From Gemmatimonadota bacterium (GTDB lineage: Bacteria > Gemmatimonadota > Gemmatimonadetes > Gemmatimonadales > Gemmatimonadaceae): a stretch of 64,000 bases of DNA. Made by a program: the position numbers and the translations under genes. This document shows positions 25,148 through 34,898 of this stretch, piece after piece (position 1 is the stretch's first letter; each line of letters opens with the position of its first letter). The notes beneath the pieces are model-generated. The model was not told where the DNA came from, ran no database searches, and saw only the letters and a program-made list of their open reading frames with translations. Where the stretch lies: contig JAQBQB010000016.1 in assembly GCA_028287235.1 (NCBI GenBank), positions 1-64,000 of the forward strand. Direction: 5' to 3'.

Positions 25148-26242
25148 TCAGGTACGAGGCGCCGCGACCCACTCGCGTAACGCCCCAAAGGGATCCTTCG
25201 GCCGGCTCTTCGCGAGCGCGATGATCCGCAACACCGAGCGCCGAAGATCGCCGTGCTCGCGCACCCACACGCGATCGAACAGATCGAGGTCCGTGGCATA
25301 GAGCCGGTGCGCGAGCAGCGCTGCGTTGTCGAGACGCACGCGCTCGAGCGCCCGCGGGCCGATCGTTCGAAGCTGCGGCCCCAGCACATCCACGAGCTCG
25401 CGGCGTGCGCGCACATACAGCGTGTCGCGCGCCGCCAGACGCTCCAATGAGTCGACCGGATGGGCGCGAAACGCCGAGTCGACCTCCTGATACAGTCGCG
25501 CCCAGAACTGCGCCAGCAGCTTCTCGTCCGACCACCGGGCGTCCGCCTCGTCGGCCGCGGCCGGCGCGCCCCGGCTCCGAAAGAACCACGCCGACCCGCG
25601 CGCGCCGACGAAGTTTGCGAAAGACTCATTGAAGACTGCTTGGCCCGGCGCGTAGAACGTGTTGTGCGTGAGCTCGTGGATCACCGTGTTCGCCAAGTCC
25701 AGCGTATCGGCGCGCAGCGACGTCGACAGGAGCGGATCGTTGAACCACCCCAGGGTGCTGAACGCCGGCGACGGCCGGAGATAGACGTCGAAGCCGGACG
25801 CGTCGAGCGAGCGCGCCGCCGCCGTCGCGGCCGGAAAGTCGAAGTACCCCTTGTAGGGAACGCGCCCGACGACCGGAAACCACCAGGTGTACGAGGCGAG
25901 CTTGTCGCGGTACGCGCCCGAGAGAACGAGCACCAGCGTGTCGCGATCCAGCGCGCTATACGTGGTGAAGCTCTTCCCGGTCTCGAGTCCGACCGAATCG
26001 GCGGCAAAGGCCCGCGCGGCCAGGACGAGCCGCAGCCGCGCGGCGACACCGGGCTTGGTCGCCGAATCGGCGATGATCGCGGTAATCTGGCGGCGGCGGG
26101 CCAGGATGCCCCCCTCGGCCCACGCGGCGCGCAGCAGATAGCGCCCGGTAGGGGAGATGATCAGATAGCCGACGGCGACGAGAGCGAACGCGGCCAGTCC
26201 GCCGCGAACCCAGCCCCACTTAATGCGTTGATATGAAAACAC
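25148..26242 (-). CDS. Membrane-anchored putative aminopeptidase (PF10023-like)
   Basis: 364 residues. An N-terminal membrane helix (GGLAAFALVAVGYLIIS, about 14-30) is followed by a predicted periplasmic domain. The zinc motif is HELTHNTFY with the third ligand probably the glutamate of FNESFANFVG, and an upstream GWFNDPLLST is also typical. Family members are annotated aminopeptidases, but activity is little tested. The start is a GTG with no clear ribosome site; the helix begins soon after, so little protein is in doubt. Divergent from dnaE, 67 bp apart. Confidence 0.8.
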   Translation of the reverse strand: MFSYQRIKWGWVRGGLAAFALVAVGYLIISPTGRYLLRAAWAEGGILARRRQITAIIADSATKPGVAARLRLVLAARAFAADSVGLETGKSFTTYSALDRDTLVLVLSGAYRDKLASYTWWFPVVGRVPYKGYFDFPAATAAARSLDASGFDVYLRPSPAFSTLGWFNDPLLSTSLRADTLDLANTVIHELTHNTFYAPGQAVFNESFANFVGARGSAWFFRSRGAPAAADEADARWSDEKLLAQFWARLYQEVDSAFRAHPVDSLERLAARDTLYVRARRELVDVLGPQLRTIGPRALERVRLDNAALLAHRLYATDLDLFDRVWVREHGDLRRSVLRIIALAKSRPKDPFGALREWVAAPRT

Positions 26243-26272
26243 TTACAGTGGCTGGCGGGATGCTGGATTGTT

Positions 26273-26302
26273 TTGACACGACCGTGGAGAGGCCGCTATC
26301 TT
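26273..26302 (+). promoter_or_regulatory. dnaE promoter, likely giving a leaderless mRNA
   Basis: TTGACA (26273-26278), 18 nt, TATCTT (26297-26302). The expected start point coincides with the ATG at 26310, 7 nt after the -10 box. Confidence 0.5.
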
Positions 26303-26309
26303 GATCAAG

Positions 26310-29300
26310 ATGTCCTTCGTTCATCTCCATTGCCACTCGGAATACTCGCTTCTCGACGGCGCGAACCGGATCGACGACCTGATCCGCCGCGCCCAGGAGC
26401 TCGAGCAGCCGGCCCTGGCAATCACCGATCACGGTAACCTGCACGCCGCCTGGGAGTTCCAGGAAAAGGCGAAAAAAGCCAAGGTCAAACCGATCATCGG
26501 CATGGAGGCGTACGTCGCGCCGGGCGATCGGCGCCAGCGCGGGCGGCCGGCGCCCGGCACCAAGCCGTACTACCATCTCGTGCTGCTCGCGCGCGACATG
26601 ACCGGCTACAAGAACCTGGTCAAGCTGTCGTCGCTCTCCTATACGGAAGGCTTTTACTCGAAGCCGCGCGTCGACCGCGAGCTGCTCGCCCAATACAGTG
26701 AGGGGCTGATCGTGTCGTCGGCGTGCTTGGCCGGCGAGGTCGCGCAACATCTCATGAACGACCGGGCCGACGCGGCGCGGGAGGCCGCGTCCTGGTACGC
26801 CGAGCTGTTCAAGGACCGCTATTACCTCGAGGTGCAGGCGCACGACTCCGAGGGCCAGTCGACGCTCAACACGCGCATCTTCGCCCTGGGCGAAGAGCTC
26901 GGCCTCCCGGTCATCGCGACGAACGACGCGCACTTCCTGCGCGGGACCGACCACGACGCGCACGACATCCTGCTCTGCATCGGGCTCGGCAAGGACCGGA
27001 GCGACGCCGACCGCATGCACTACGATCGCGGTCTGTACTTCAAGAGCGCGCCGGAGATGGCGAGCCGCTTCACCGAGCGGCCCGACGTCCTCACCAACAC
27101 GCTCAAGATCGCCGACGAGGTGAACGTCGAGTTCGGGAAGAAGTACAACGTTCCGGCCTTTCCGCTTCCCACCGGCGTCGCCACCGAGAACGATCTGCTC
27201 ACGACGCTGGCGATCGCCGGCGCGAAGGAGCGGTACGGCGACGTACTCAACGACGAAGTGCAGCAGCGCCTCGACTACGAGCTCGGCGTCATTACGAAGA
27301 CGGGCTACGCGGGCTACTTCCTCATCGTCGCCGACTTCATCAAGGCGGCGCGCGATCGCGGTATTCCAGTAGGTCCAGGCCGCGGGTCGGCGGCGGGCTC
27401 GCTCGTCGCGTACTCGCTGCGCATCACCGACGTCTGCCCGCTCAAGTACGATCTGCTCTTCGAGCGTTTCCTCAACCCCGAGCGCGTGTCGATGCCCGAC
27501 GTCGACGTCGACTTCTGCTTCGAGCGCCGGGGGGAAGTGATCGAGTACGTTCGGCAAAAGTACGGCAAGGAATCCGTCTGCCAGATCGTGACGTTCGGTA
27601 CGATGAAGTCGCGCGCCGCCGTCAAGGACGTGGGCCGCACATTGGGCTTCACACCGGCCGAGACGGACGCGCTGGCGAAGCTCATTCCCAACGCGCCGAA
27701 CTTCTCGCTCACGGTGAAGGAGGCCGTCGAGCAGATCGGCGACGTCGGCAAGCTGTATCGTACCGACGAGCGCTACAAACAGCTGCTCGACTACGCGATG
27801 GCGCTCGAAGGGCTGTCGCGACACACGGGCGTACACGCGGCCGGTGTCGTCATCGCGCCGGGGCCGGTGGACGAATACGTGCCGGTGTGCACGCAGTCGT
27901 CGAAGGGCGCGGGCTCGAACGGCGACGAGCAGGTCATCGTCAGCCAGTACGACATGAACTGCCTCGAGCATGCAGGCATGCTCAAGATGGACTTCCTCGG
28001 CCTGACGACGCTCACCGTGATCCACGATGCGCTCGTCTCGATCAAGGAGCGCACGGGCGAAGTCGTCGACCTCGACACGATGGTGGACTTCGAGGACGAG
28101 AAAGTCTATCAGATGCTGCGCGCCGGACGCACCACCGGCGTATTCCAGTTCGAGTCGCCGCTGGCGACGGACCTGCTGCGCGGCATGCGCTGCGATCGCT
28201 TCGACGATCTCGTGGCGTCCAACGCGCTCATGCGCCCGGGTCCGCTCGACGCGGGGATGCACAAGGTGTACATGCGTCGCAAGCGCGGCGAGGAGCCGAC
28301 GACGTACGCGCTCCCGGAGCTCGAGCCGATTCTCTCGACGACCTACGGCGTCATCACCTATCAAGAGCAGGTGATGCGTATCGCGCAGGTGCTCGCCGGC
28401 ATCTCGCTCGCCGAAGCCGACGTATTGCGAAAGGCGGTCGGCAAGAAGGATGCAGAGCTCATCAAGAAGGAGCTCGGCAAGTTCACGGAGAAGGCCGTCG
28501 AGCGCGGGCATCCGCGAAAGATCATCGAGGAATTGTCGGGTCAGATCGAGACGTTCGGGCGCTACGGCTTCAACAAGTCGCACGCGGTCGCGTACTCGGT
28601 CATCTCCTACCAGACGGCGTGGCTCAAGGCGCATCATCCGGCCGAGTTCATGGCGGCGCTGCTGTCGTCGTCGATCGGCGATACGGACAGCGTCGTGAAG
28701 TTCATCAATGAAGCGCGCGAGATCGGCATCGAGGTGCTGGCGCCCGACGTGAACGAGTCGGGCTACAAGTTCACGGTGATCGGCGAAAAGAAGATTCGCT
28801 TCGGCTTGGGCGCCATTCGCAACGTCGGCCGGTCGGCGATCGATTCGATCCTGGCTGCCCGCCGCGAGCGGCCCTTCGCCATGTTCTATGATCTCTGCGA
28901 TCGCGTCGATCTGCGGCTGTGCAACAAGCGCGTGTTCGAGGCGCTCATCGCGTCGGGCGCGCTCGACAACCTCGGCGGGCACCGGGCGCAGTACTGGGCC
29001 GTGCTCGACAGTGCGCTGCAGGAAGCGTCGCTCAAGCAGCAGGAAGAGGCAGTCGGCCAGTTTTCGCTACTCGGAGACTCGGGCAGTTCGACGGGCGTTC
29101 AGGCGCCGCGTGTGCTGCCGAACATGGGGCAGATGCCGGAGTCGGAGCGTCTGACGAAGGAAAAAGAGATTCTCGGCTTCTATATCTCCGGCCACCCGTT
29201 GGAGCCCTTCCGCCTCGAGTGCGAGCTGTTCGCCAACGGCACGGTGTCTCAGCTCGGACGGTGGACGGATCAGCCGATTTCGCTCGGCGTGGTCGTGACC

Positions 29301-29801
29301 GCGGTGAAAAAGCAGATCAGCAAGCGCTCGGGCGCCGAATTCGCGCGGTTGACAGTGGAGGATTTTTCGGGATCTTCCGAGGTCCTGGTCTTTCCGGAGG
29401 CGTGGACCATGTTGGCCGACCGGGTAAAGACGGACATTCCTGTCTTGTTGAAGGGCAGCTATTCGAAGCGCGACCAGGAAGTGGACAACCCGACGTTCAT
29501 CGTCGAATCGCTGACGCCGTTCGTCGAGATGCGGTTGACCGGCCAGGTGGCGGTATCGATCGACTTGTCGGCCGCGGCTACGTTGACGCCTGAAGTGATG
29601 AACGACGTTCGCGCGGTCGTGGAAACGCATGCGACGGCACACGAGTCGTCGCCGCCGCTCGAAGTATTATGGAATGATGGAAATGGATCGCGCGCCCGGT
29701 TACGGTCGCGCTCGTTGAAGATCGCGGCCTCACAGGCCGCGCTGACGGATCTGCGCGCCCTGCTGGGCGCGGATCGCGTTCGTCTCGTTCGCGGGAGCTG
29801 A
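26310..29801 (+). CDS. dnaE: DNA polymerase III subunit alpha
   Basis: 1163 residues. Replicative polymerase catalytic subunit. The PHP domain is at the N-terminus ([33 protein letters not shown]) with its metal-binding histidines kept; the polymerase domain has [12 protein letters not shown] and the catalytic aspartates in PDVDVDF; then HhH and an OB fold ([18 protein letters not shown]) towards the end. I chose ATG 26310 because the promoter geometry points to it; an in-frame TTG at 26301, with GGAGAGG 8 nt upstream, would add three residues. accA follows after 1 bp. Confidence 0.96.
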   Translation: MSFVHLHCHSEYSLLDGANRIDDLIRRAQELEQPALAITDHGNLHAAWEFQEKAKKAKVKPIIGMEAYVAPGDRRQRGRPAPGTKPYYHLVLLARDMTGYKNLVKLSSLSYTEGFYSKPRVDRELLAQYSEGLIVSSACLAGEVAQHLMNDRADAAREAASWYAELFKDRYYLEVQAHDSEGQSTLNTRIFALGEELGLPVIATNDAHFLRGTDHDAHDILLCIGLGKDRSDADRMHYDRGLYFKSAPEMASRFTERPDVLTNTLKIADEVNVEFGKKYNVPAFPLPTGVATENDLLTTLAIAGAKERYGDVLNDEVQQRLDYELGVITKTGYAGYFLIVADFIKAARDRGIPVGPGRGSAAGSLVAYSLRITDVCPLKYDLLFERFLNPERVSMPDVDVDFCFERRGEVIEYVRQKYGKESVCQIVTFGTMKSRAAVKDVGRTLGFTPAETDALAKLIPNAPNFSLTVKEAVEQIGDVGKLYRTDERYKQLLDYAMALEGLSRHTGVHAAGVVIAPGPVDEYVPVCTQSSKGAGSNGDEQVIVSQYDMNCLEHAGMLKMDFLGLTTLTVIHDALVSIKERTGEVVDLDTMVDFEDEKVYQMLRAGRTTGVFQFESPLATDLLRGMRCDRFDDLVASNALMRPGPLDAGMHKVYMRRKRGEEPTTYALPELEPILSTTYGVITYQEQVMRIAQVLAGISLAEADVLRKAVGKKDAELIKKELGKFTEKAVERGHPRKIIEELSGQIETFGRYGFNKSHAVAYSVISYQTAWLKAHHPAEFMAALLSSSIGDTDSVVKFINEAREIGIEVLAPDVNESGYKFTVIGEKKIRFGLGAIRNVGRSAIDSILAARRERPFAMFYDLCDRVDLRLCNKRVFEALIASGALDNLGGHRAQYWAVLDSALQEASLKQQEEAVGQFSLLGDSGSSTGVQAPRVLPNMGQMPESERLTKEKEILGFYISGHPLEPFRLECELFANGTVSQLGRWTDQPISLGVVVTAVKKQISKRSGAEFARLTVEDFSGSSEVLVFPEAWTMLADRVKTDIPVLLKGSYSKRDQEVDNPTFIVESLTPFVEMRLTGQVAVSIDLSAAATLTPEVMNDVRAVVETHATAHESSPPLEVLWNDGNGSRARLRSRSLKIAASQAALTDLRALLGADRVRLVRGS

Positions 29802-29802
29802 T

Positions 29803-30771
29803 GTGGGAACTTCCGTAACGCTGGAATTCGAGAAGCCGATTGCCGAGCTGGAAAAGCAGATCGACGAGCTGAAGCGCCTTGCCGGCGACCAGCAGCTCGA
29901 CGTCAACGACGAGATCGCGCCGCTCCAGAAGAAGCTCGCCGACTTGCGTGAGGAGATCTACAAGAATCTCTCGCCCTGGCAGCGCGTGCAGGTGGCGCGC
30001 AACTCCAAGCGGCCGTTCACGCTCGACTATATCCAGCTGGTGTTCACGGACTTCATTGAGTTGCACGGCGACCGGGCCTTCCGTGAGGATGCCGCGATCG
30101 TGGGCGGCTGGGCGCGACTCGACGGCGAGACCGTCATGGTCATGGGCCAGCAGCGCGGCCGCGACACGAAGGAAATTCTCAAGCGCAACTTCGGCATGCC
30201 GCATCCAGAGGGCTACCGGAAAGCGCTGCGTCTCATGAAGCTCGCTGAGAAATTCCATGTACCGGTGATCACGTTCATCGATACGATGGGGGCGTGGGCC
30301 GGGCTTGGCGCGGAAGAGCGCGGGCAGTCCGAGGCCATCGCGCGCAACCTGTTCGAGATGAGCCGGCTCGAAGTGCCGATCATCGCGACGGTCATCGGTG
30401 AAGGCGGCTCGGGGGGCGCGCTGGCGCTCGCCGTCGCCGACCGCACGAACATGCTCGAGAATGCCGTCTACTCGGTGATCACCGTCGAAGGCTGCGCCGC
30501 GATTCTCTGGAAGGACGGCAAAAGCCAGGAGATGCGCGAGAAGGCGGCGTCGGCGCTTCGCATCACGGCGGCCGACCTGCTCGAGCTGCGCGTCATCGAC
30601 GAGATCATTCCCGAGCCGCCGGGCGGTGCGCACGCCAACCATGAAGCGACCGCGCTGGCCGTGCACGACACGCTCGTGAGCCAGCTCGAGGATCTGCGCC
30701 GCTACAAGCCGGACAAGCTCGTGCGCCGTCGGCGCGAGAAGTTCCTCCGGATGGGGCAGTTCGTGGAATAG
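29803..30771 (+). CDS. accA: Acetyl-CoA carboxylase carboxyltransferase subunit alpha
   Basis: 322 residues, usual length. Transfers CO2 from carboxybiotin to acetyl-CoA, the first step in fatty acid synthesis, in complex with AccD. N-terminal helical region [18 protein letters not shown], crotonase core with [18 protein letters not shown] and the oxyanion-hole segment [18 protein letters not shown] start 1 nt after the dnaE stop; the dnaE-accA pairing is common in bacteria. Confidence 0.96.
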   Translation: MGTSVTLEFEKPIAELEKQIDELKRLAGDQQLDVNDEIAPLQKKLADLREEIYKNLSPWQRVQVARNSKRPFTLDYIQLVFTDFIELHGDRAFREDAAIVGGWARLDGETVMVMGQQRGRDTKEILKRNFGMPHPEGYRKALRLMKLAEKFHVPVITFIDTMGAWAGLGAEERGQSEAIARNLFEMSRLEVPIIATVIGEGGSGGALALAVADRTNMLENAVYSVITVEGCAAILWKDGKSQEMREKAASALRITAADLLELRVIDEIIPEPPGGAHANHEATALAVHDTLVSQLEDLRRYKPDKLVRRRREKFLRMGQFVE

Positions 30772-30772
30772 T

Positions 30773-31939
30773 ATGGCCCATCTGATTGAAGTCGCGTTCA
30801 AGGGCAACCGAAAGGATTTCTTTCTCTGGGATCAGGACGAGCCGCCGGCCCTCAACGCCGGCGTGATCGTCGACGCCGATCGCGGAGAGGATCTCGGGTT
30901 CGTTCACGCCCTCGGCGAGCTCGCTGAAAAGCGCAACGCCGGCACCCCGCACGGCTACGGCGCCGTGGGCACGACGAAGAAGATGCGTCGTCTCGCGACC
31001 GACGACGAAGTCGACCGCGCCGGCGGACTGCGCGCCGACGACGAGGATGCCCGCCGCCGCGCGATGGAGCGCGTGAAGGCGAACGATCTCGTGATGAAGC
31101 TGTCCGACGCCGAGTGGCAGTGGGACCGCAAGAAGCTCACGCTCTACTTCACGGCGGAGCGTCGCGTCGATTTCCGCACGCTCGTGCGCGAGCTCGCGTC
31201 GATGTTCCGCACGCGCATCGAGTTGAAACAGATCGGCGTGCGCGATGAAGCCAAGCGGCTCGACGGCATTGGCCGCTGCGGCCGCCAGTATTGCTCCGCC
31301 TCGTGGCTCCCCGAGCTGCGGCCGGTGAACCTCGGCGTGGCGAAGGACCAGCGGCTGTCGCTGAACCCGTCGCAGATCTCCGGCGCGTGCGGACGCCTCA
31401 TGTGCTGTCTGCGCTACGAGCACGAGTTCTACGTGCAAAGCCGCAAGCGCTTTCCCAAGGAAGGGAAAGTCGTTCGCACCAGGAAAGGAGAGGAGAAGAT
31501 CATCTCGAACGACATCTTCCGCGAGCGTGTGACGCTGCGCGGCGAAGACGGCGAGTTTCGCACGATTCTCCTGACGGAGTTCCGCGAGGAGATGTCGGGC
31601 GGCAGCGCCGCGGTGCAAACGATGGTCGCCGACGAGGAGGACGACCGTGACTTGGTCGCCGCTAGCGACGATACGTTCGAGATCGAGATCGAGGTGGAAG
31701 CGCCCGTTCGCGTGACCGAGATGAGCGTCACGGCGGAGATGCCGATCCACGTTGTCGAAACCGCCGAGCCGGAGTCCGACGCGGACGCGGGCGCTGCGAC
31801 GGACACGCCGGCAGGCGATAACCGCGAACGCCGGCCGCACCGGCGGCGTGGACGGCGCGGCGGCCGGCGCAACCGTCCAGGCGGCCGCGCACCCGGCGAT
31901 GAATCGCCGGACGCGTCACCCGACGGCGGAGAAGCCTAG
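30773..31939 (+). CDS. PSP1/RicT-like protein with basic C-terminal tail
   Basis: 388 residues. The PSP1 core spans about 1-270, with the cysteine-rich signature GIGRCGRQYCSASWLPEL and GACGRLMCCLRYEHEFY. In Bacillus the homologue RicT (YaaT) joins RicA and RicF in an Fe-S complex that promotes RNA processing by RNase Y; such a role here is inference. The last 70 residues are low complexity, acidic and then Arg/Gly/Pro-rich (RRPHRRRGRRGGRRNRPGG), suited to RNA binding. It begins 1 nt after accA and is followed directly by metG; ricT-metG neighbourhood is common. Confidence 0.85.
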   Translation: MAHLIEVAFKGNRKDFFLWDQDEPPALNAGVIVDADRGEDLGFVHALGELAEKRNAGTPHGYGAVGTTKKMRRLATDDEVDRAGGLRADDEDARRRAMERVKANDLVMKLSDAEWQWDRKKLTLYFTAERRVDFRTLVRELASMFRTRIELKQIGVRDEAKRLDGIGRCGRQYCSASWLPELRPVNLGVAKDQRLSLNPSQISGACGRLMCCLRYEHEFYVQSRKRFPKEGKVVRTRKGEEKIISNDIFRERVTLRGEDGEFRTILLTEFREEMSGGSAAVQTMVADEEDDRDLVAASDDTFEIEIEVEAPVRVTEMSVTAEMPIHVVETAEPESDADAGAATDTPAGDNRERRPHRRRGRRGGRRNRPGGRAPGDESPDASPDGGEA

Positions 31940-33481
31940 GTGGGCAAGTTCTACCTGACTACGGCAATCGACTACGCGAACGGCGAACCGCACATCGGAC
32001 ATGCGTACGAGAAGATCGGCGCGGACGTGATCGCGCGGTATCGGCGCATGCGCGGTGACGACGTCTGGTTCTTGACCGGCGTCGACGAGCACGGGCAGAA
32101 AGTCGCCCAGGCGGCCGCGGAGCGCGGCGTATCGCCGCAGGCATTCGTCGACGAGATCGCCGCTCGCTTCACGCGCATGTGGGAACGGCTGTCCATCTCG
32201 TACGATCGCTTCATTCGCACGACGGAGCCCGGACACAAGCTCGGCGTGCGCGCGCTCATCGAGCGCATCCACTCGCTCAACCCCGACGACTTCTACGAGA
32301 AGAGCTACGAGGGTTGGTACTGCGTGGGTTGCGAGCTGTTCAAGCGCGACGACGAGATCGTGGACGGCAAGTGCGTGTTGCATCCGACGCGCACGCTCGA
32401 GTGGACGACGGAGCGAAACTGGTTCTTCCGGTTGACGAAGTACCAGGATTTCCTGCGCGCACATTTCGCCGCGCAGCCGGAGTTTCTCTCGCCGACCACC
32501 CGGCGCAATGAAATCCTCGCCCTGCTCGAGCAGGGGCTCGAGGACATCTCGATCACGCGCTCGCGGCTCTCGTGGGCGATTCCGTTTCCACTCCCGCTGT
32601 CGACGGGCGAAATCCAGGGCACGTGGGTCTGGTTCGACGCGCTGCCGAACTATCTCACCGCGACCGGCTTTCCCGAGCCGGGCTACGAGCAGCGCTGGCC
32701 GGCGCAGCTGCACGTCGTCGGCAAGGACATCACGCGGTTGCACGCCGTGATCTGGCCGGCGATGCTCGAGGCGGCGCAGCTCCCGTTGCCCGGACGCGTG
32801 TGGGCCCACGGCTTCGTCCTGCTCTCGGGCGAGCGCTTCAGCAAATCCGCCGGCGTACGGCTCGACATGGACGAAGCGATCGATCGCTTCGGCACCGACG
32901 CGCTGCGCTATTTCCTGTTGCGTGAAGTGCCCTTCGACGCGGATGGCGGCTTTTCCTACGAGCGGTTCGACGAGCGGTACAATTCCGATCTCGCGAACTC
33001 GCTGGGCAATCTGGCGAGCCGCGCGATCGCGATGGTCGAGAAGTATTTCGACAGCATCGTTCCCGCGGGGCCGCGCGTGGATCTCGATCGCGCCGACAGT
33101 GGCGACGCGGCGGAGTATCACGCCGCGATGGACGGCAGCCAGGGTTTTCTGCTGCACGACGGGTTGAAGCGGGTCATGGCGTCGGTCGCGCGCGGCAACG
33201 AGTTCGTGCAGGCGAGTCAGCCGTGGGCGCTCGCCAAGAATCCGGAGAAGCGCGCGGAGCTCGAGTCCGTGCTCGCGGCCATCGTGCGCCAGCTCGCGCG
33301 GCACGCGATCCATCTCGCGCCGTTCATGCCCGCGAAGGCGCAAGAGCTCTGGGTGCAGATCGGCGGGACCGGTCGCGTGGAGACGCAGCGCTTCGCCGAC
33401 GTGGATTCGCTCGACGTCGCCGGTTGGCGGGTAGCAAAAGGGGCTTCGTTGTTTCCGAAGCCCCAGTCGCCTACTCCGTAG
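31940..33481 (+). CDS. metG: Methionyl-tRNA synthetase
   Basis: 513 residues. Class I synthetase with HIGH at 18-21 and the second signature in SGERFSKSAG (FSKS in place of KMSKS, which is tolerated in the family). The connective peptide has a CVGC pair and a later CVLH, so one zinc knuckle may be present. Anticodon helices occupy the last third (GNLASRAIAM). There is no C-terminal tRNA-binding EMAP domain. GTG start directly after the preceding stop. The last 12 codons contain a hairpin that acts as terminator for the opposite strand. Confidence 0.95.
   Translation: MGKFYLTTAIDYANGEPHIGHAYEKIGADVIARYRRMRGDDVWFLTGVDEHGQKVAQAAAERGVSPQAFVDEIAARFTRMWERLSISYDRFIRTTEPGHKLGVRALIERIHSLNPDDFYEKSYEGWYCVGCELFKRDDEIVDGKCVLHPTRTLEWTTERNWFFRLTKYQDFLRAHFAAQPEFLSPTTRRNEILALLEQGLEDISITRSRLSWAIPFPLPLSTGEIQGTWVWFDALPNYLTATGFPEPGYEQRWPAQLHVVGKDITRLHAVIWPAMLEAAQLPLPGRVWAHGFVLLSGERFSKSAGVRLDMDEAIDRFGTDALRYFLLREVPFDADGGFSYERFDERYNSDLANSLGNLASRAIAMVEKYFDSIVPAGPRVDLDRADSGDAAEYHAAMDGSQGFLLHDGLKRVMASVARGNEFVQASQPWALAKNPEKRAELESVLAAIVRQLARHAIHLAPFMPAKAQELWVQIGGTGRVETQRFADVDSLDVAGWRVAKGASLFPKPQSPTP
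33436..33464 (-). terminator. Minus-strand terminator embedded in the metG 3' end
   Basis: Stem GGGGCTTCG / CGAAGCCCC (33440-33448, 33456-33464), followed on the minus strand by TTTTGC. It lies inside the metG coding sequence and would end lemA transcription. Confidence 0.65.
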
Positions 33482-33494
33482 TTGTCGCGACGCG

Positions 33495-34103
33495 CTACGG
33501 TTTCGGCGGCGCGGGTGTTGCCGGCGTAGATGGTGTGGTCGCGGGCGGCTTCGAGAAGTCCACGGTCGGCGGGCCCGCATCCGCAGCGCCCGTCGCGGTG
33601 AAGTACTTACGCGCCTTTGCGCCTGTGGCCTTCGCGGTGAGCACAGTCGGGAACTGGCGGATGTACGCGTTGTACGCGTTCACCGCCTGGTTGTAGTCGC
33701 CGCGCGATACCGCGACGCGGTTCTCCGTGCCCGTCAGCTCGTCCTGCAGGCGGATGAAGCCCTGATCGGCCTTCAGCTGCGGATACGCCTCGACCGACAC
33801 CATCAGGCGGCCGAGCGACGACGAGAGCTGCGCGTTGGCGTTGGCCATTTGTTCGGCGTCGTGCGACTGAATCGCGCCCAGAAGACCGGAGCGCGCCTGT
33901 GCCACCTGCGTGAAGACGGCTTCCTCGTGCTGTGCGTAGCCCTTGACGGTGGTCACGAGATTCGGAATCAGATCAGCGCGGCGCTGGAGCTGAACTTCGA
34001 TCTGACTCTGCGCTGCCCCAGCCTGCTCGTCGAGGGATTGGATGCGGTTGTAACCGCACGCGCCCAGTGGGAGCAGAAGCAGTAGTGCGAGCCAGCGTTT
34101 CAT
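33495..34103 (-). CDS. LemA family protein
   Basis: 202 residues. The N-terminus is a lipoprotein-type signal (LLLLPLGAC, Cys 16) followed by the LemA four-helix core: GYNRIQSLDEQ, RRADLIPNLVTTVKGYAQHE and SRGDYNQAVNAYNAYIRQFP. The tail is Pro/Thr/Ala-rich. LemA proteins are membrane-attached and of unclear biochemical role; they often sit next to TPM-domain genes, as here. The three reverse-strand genes 35723-33495 look like one transcript. Confidence 0.92.
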   Translation of the reverse strand: MKRWLALLLLLPLGACGYNRIQSLDEQAGAAQSQIEVQLQRRADLIPNLVTTVKGYAQHEEAVFTQVAQARSGLLGAIQSHDAEQMANANAQLSSSLGRLMVSVEAYPQLKADQGFIRLQDELTGTENRVAVSRGDYNQAVNAYNAYIRQFPTVLTAKATGAKARKYFTATGAADAGPPTVDFSKPPATTPSTPATPAPPKP

Positions 34104-34174
34104 GGTGGAGCTCCGGAAAATGGGTGGGTTACCAGACGATCACACTACGCTACTCATACCCCAGAAGTGACAAC

Positions 34175-34894
34175 TCAGCCCGGCGCTTGGTAGCGGTCGA
34201 GATACCCAACGAGCTGCTCCATCCCGCGCAAATAGCCGCTCAGCACCGCGGGTACGTCGGCGGGCTTCAATGGCGTCTCGTTTCGCACGTGAGCGACGAC
34301 GCGCTGGAAGGGCGCGGCGTCGAATCCAGCCTGTTGCGCCGCCGCGGCCGACACGCCCGCGTTGTCGGCCGGCGGCGTCACGCCGTGTAGACGAAGCAGC
34401 GCTCGGAAGATGATCATGATCGCGCTGGCGCTGGCGGCGAGCAGCTCGAGCTGCCGTTGGACGTCGTTGCCTGACGCGAGCACACCCTGGCGCAGCTTGA
34501 TCAGCTTCCCCATCGCCTCCTGCTCGAGCTGCAGCCGAAGGTCCTTGAGGTCCACGCGAATTCCATCCACAGGGAGCTCGCCGTACAAGACCTTGTGCCG
34601 CTCGAGAATGTCGGCGTACTCCATCGGAAAGATGTCCGCCGAGCCGCGCCACTCCGCCGTGGTGAGCGTGAGCGGGGCCGGGTTTCCCGACTCGCTCCAG
34701 GCGCGCGACGCCGCCGACGCGGCCGTCAATTGGGCCGCGTCGAGCGCGTCGACGATGACGAGGACGTTGTAGTCCGAGCGCTTCGCGATTTGCTGGCCCG
34801 AGGCAGCCGAGCCGTAGAGCACCATCGTGCGAAGCGCCTGGCCGTAGGCCGCGCGCAGTTGAGAGACCAGCTCATCGAGTGTCATTGCCGCCAT
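34175..34894 (-). CDS. Nucleotidyltransferase-fold protein with altered metal site
   Basis: 239 residues. The N-terminal half shows the pol-beta-like pattern YGSAASGQQIAKRSDYNVLV: the GS motif is present, but the canonical SDxD reads SDYN, so the second carboxylate is missing. The C-terminal half is helical (SASAIMIIFRALLRLHG) and resembles HEPN-type helical partners. It may be a non-catalytic or altered member. It sits 4 nt after the TPM gene and upstream of lemA, within what is usually a two-gene pair. Confidence 0.65.
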   Translation of the reverse strand: MAAMTLDELVSQLRAAYGQALRTMVLYGSAASGQQIAKRSDYNVLVIVDALDAAQLTAASAASRAWSESGNPAPLTLTTAEWRGSADIFPMEYADILERHKVLYGELPVDGIRVDLKDLRLQLEQEAMGKLIKLRQGVLASGNDVQRQLELLAASASAIMIIFRALLRLHGVTPPADNAGVSAAAAQQAGFDAAPFQRVVAHVRNETPLKPADVPAVLSGYLRGMEQLVGYLDRYQAPG

Positions 34895-34898
34895 TGCG

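Noticed and set aside
25186-25200. GGATCCTTCGG inside the aminopeptidase gene as a further REP copy
   Set aside because: Only a short match without the partner arm; consistent with chance in GC-rich coding DNA.
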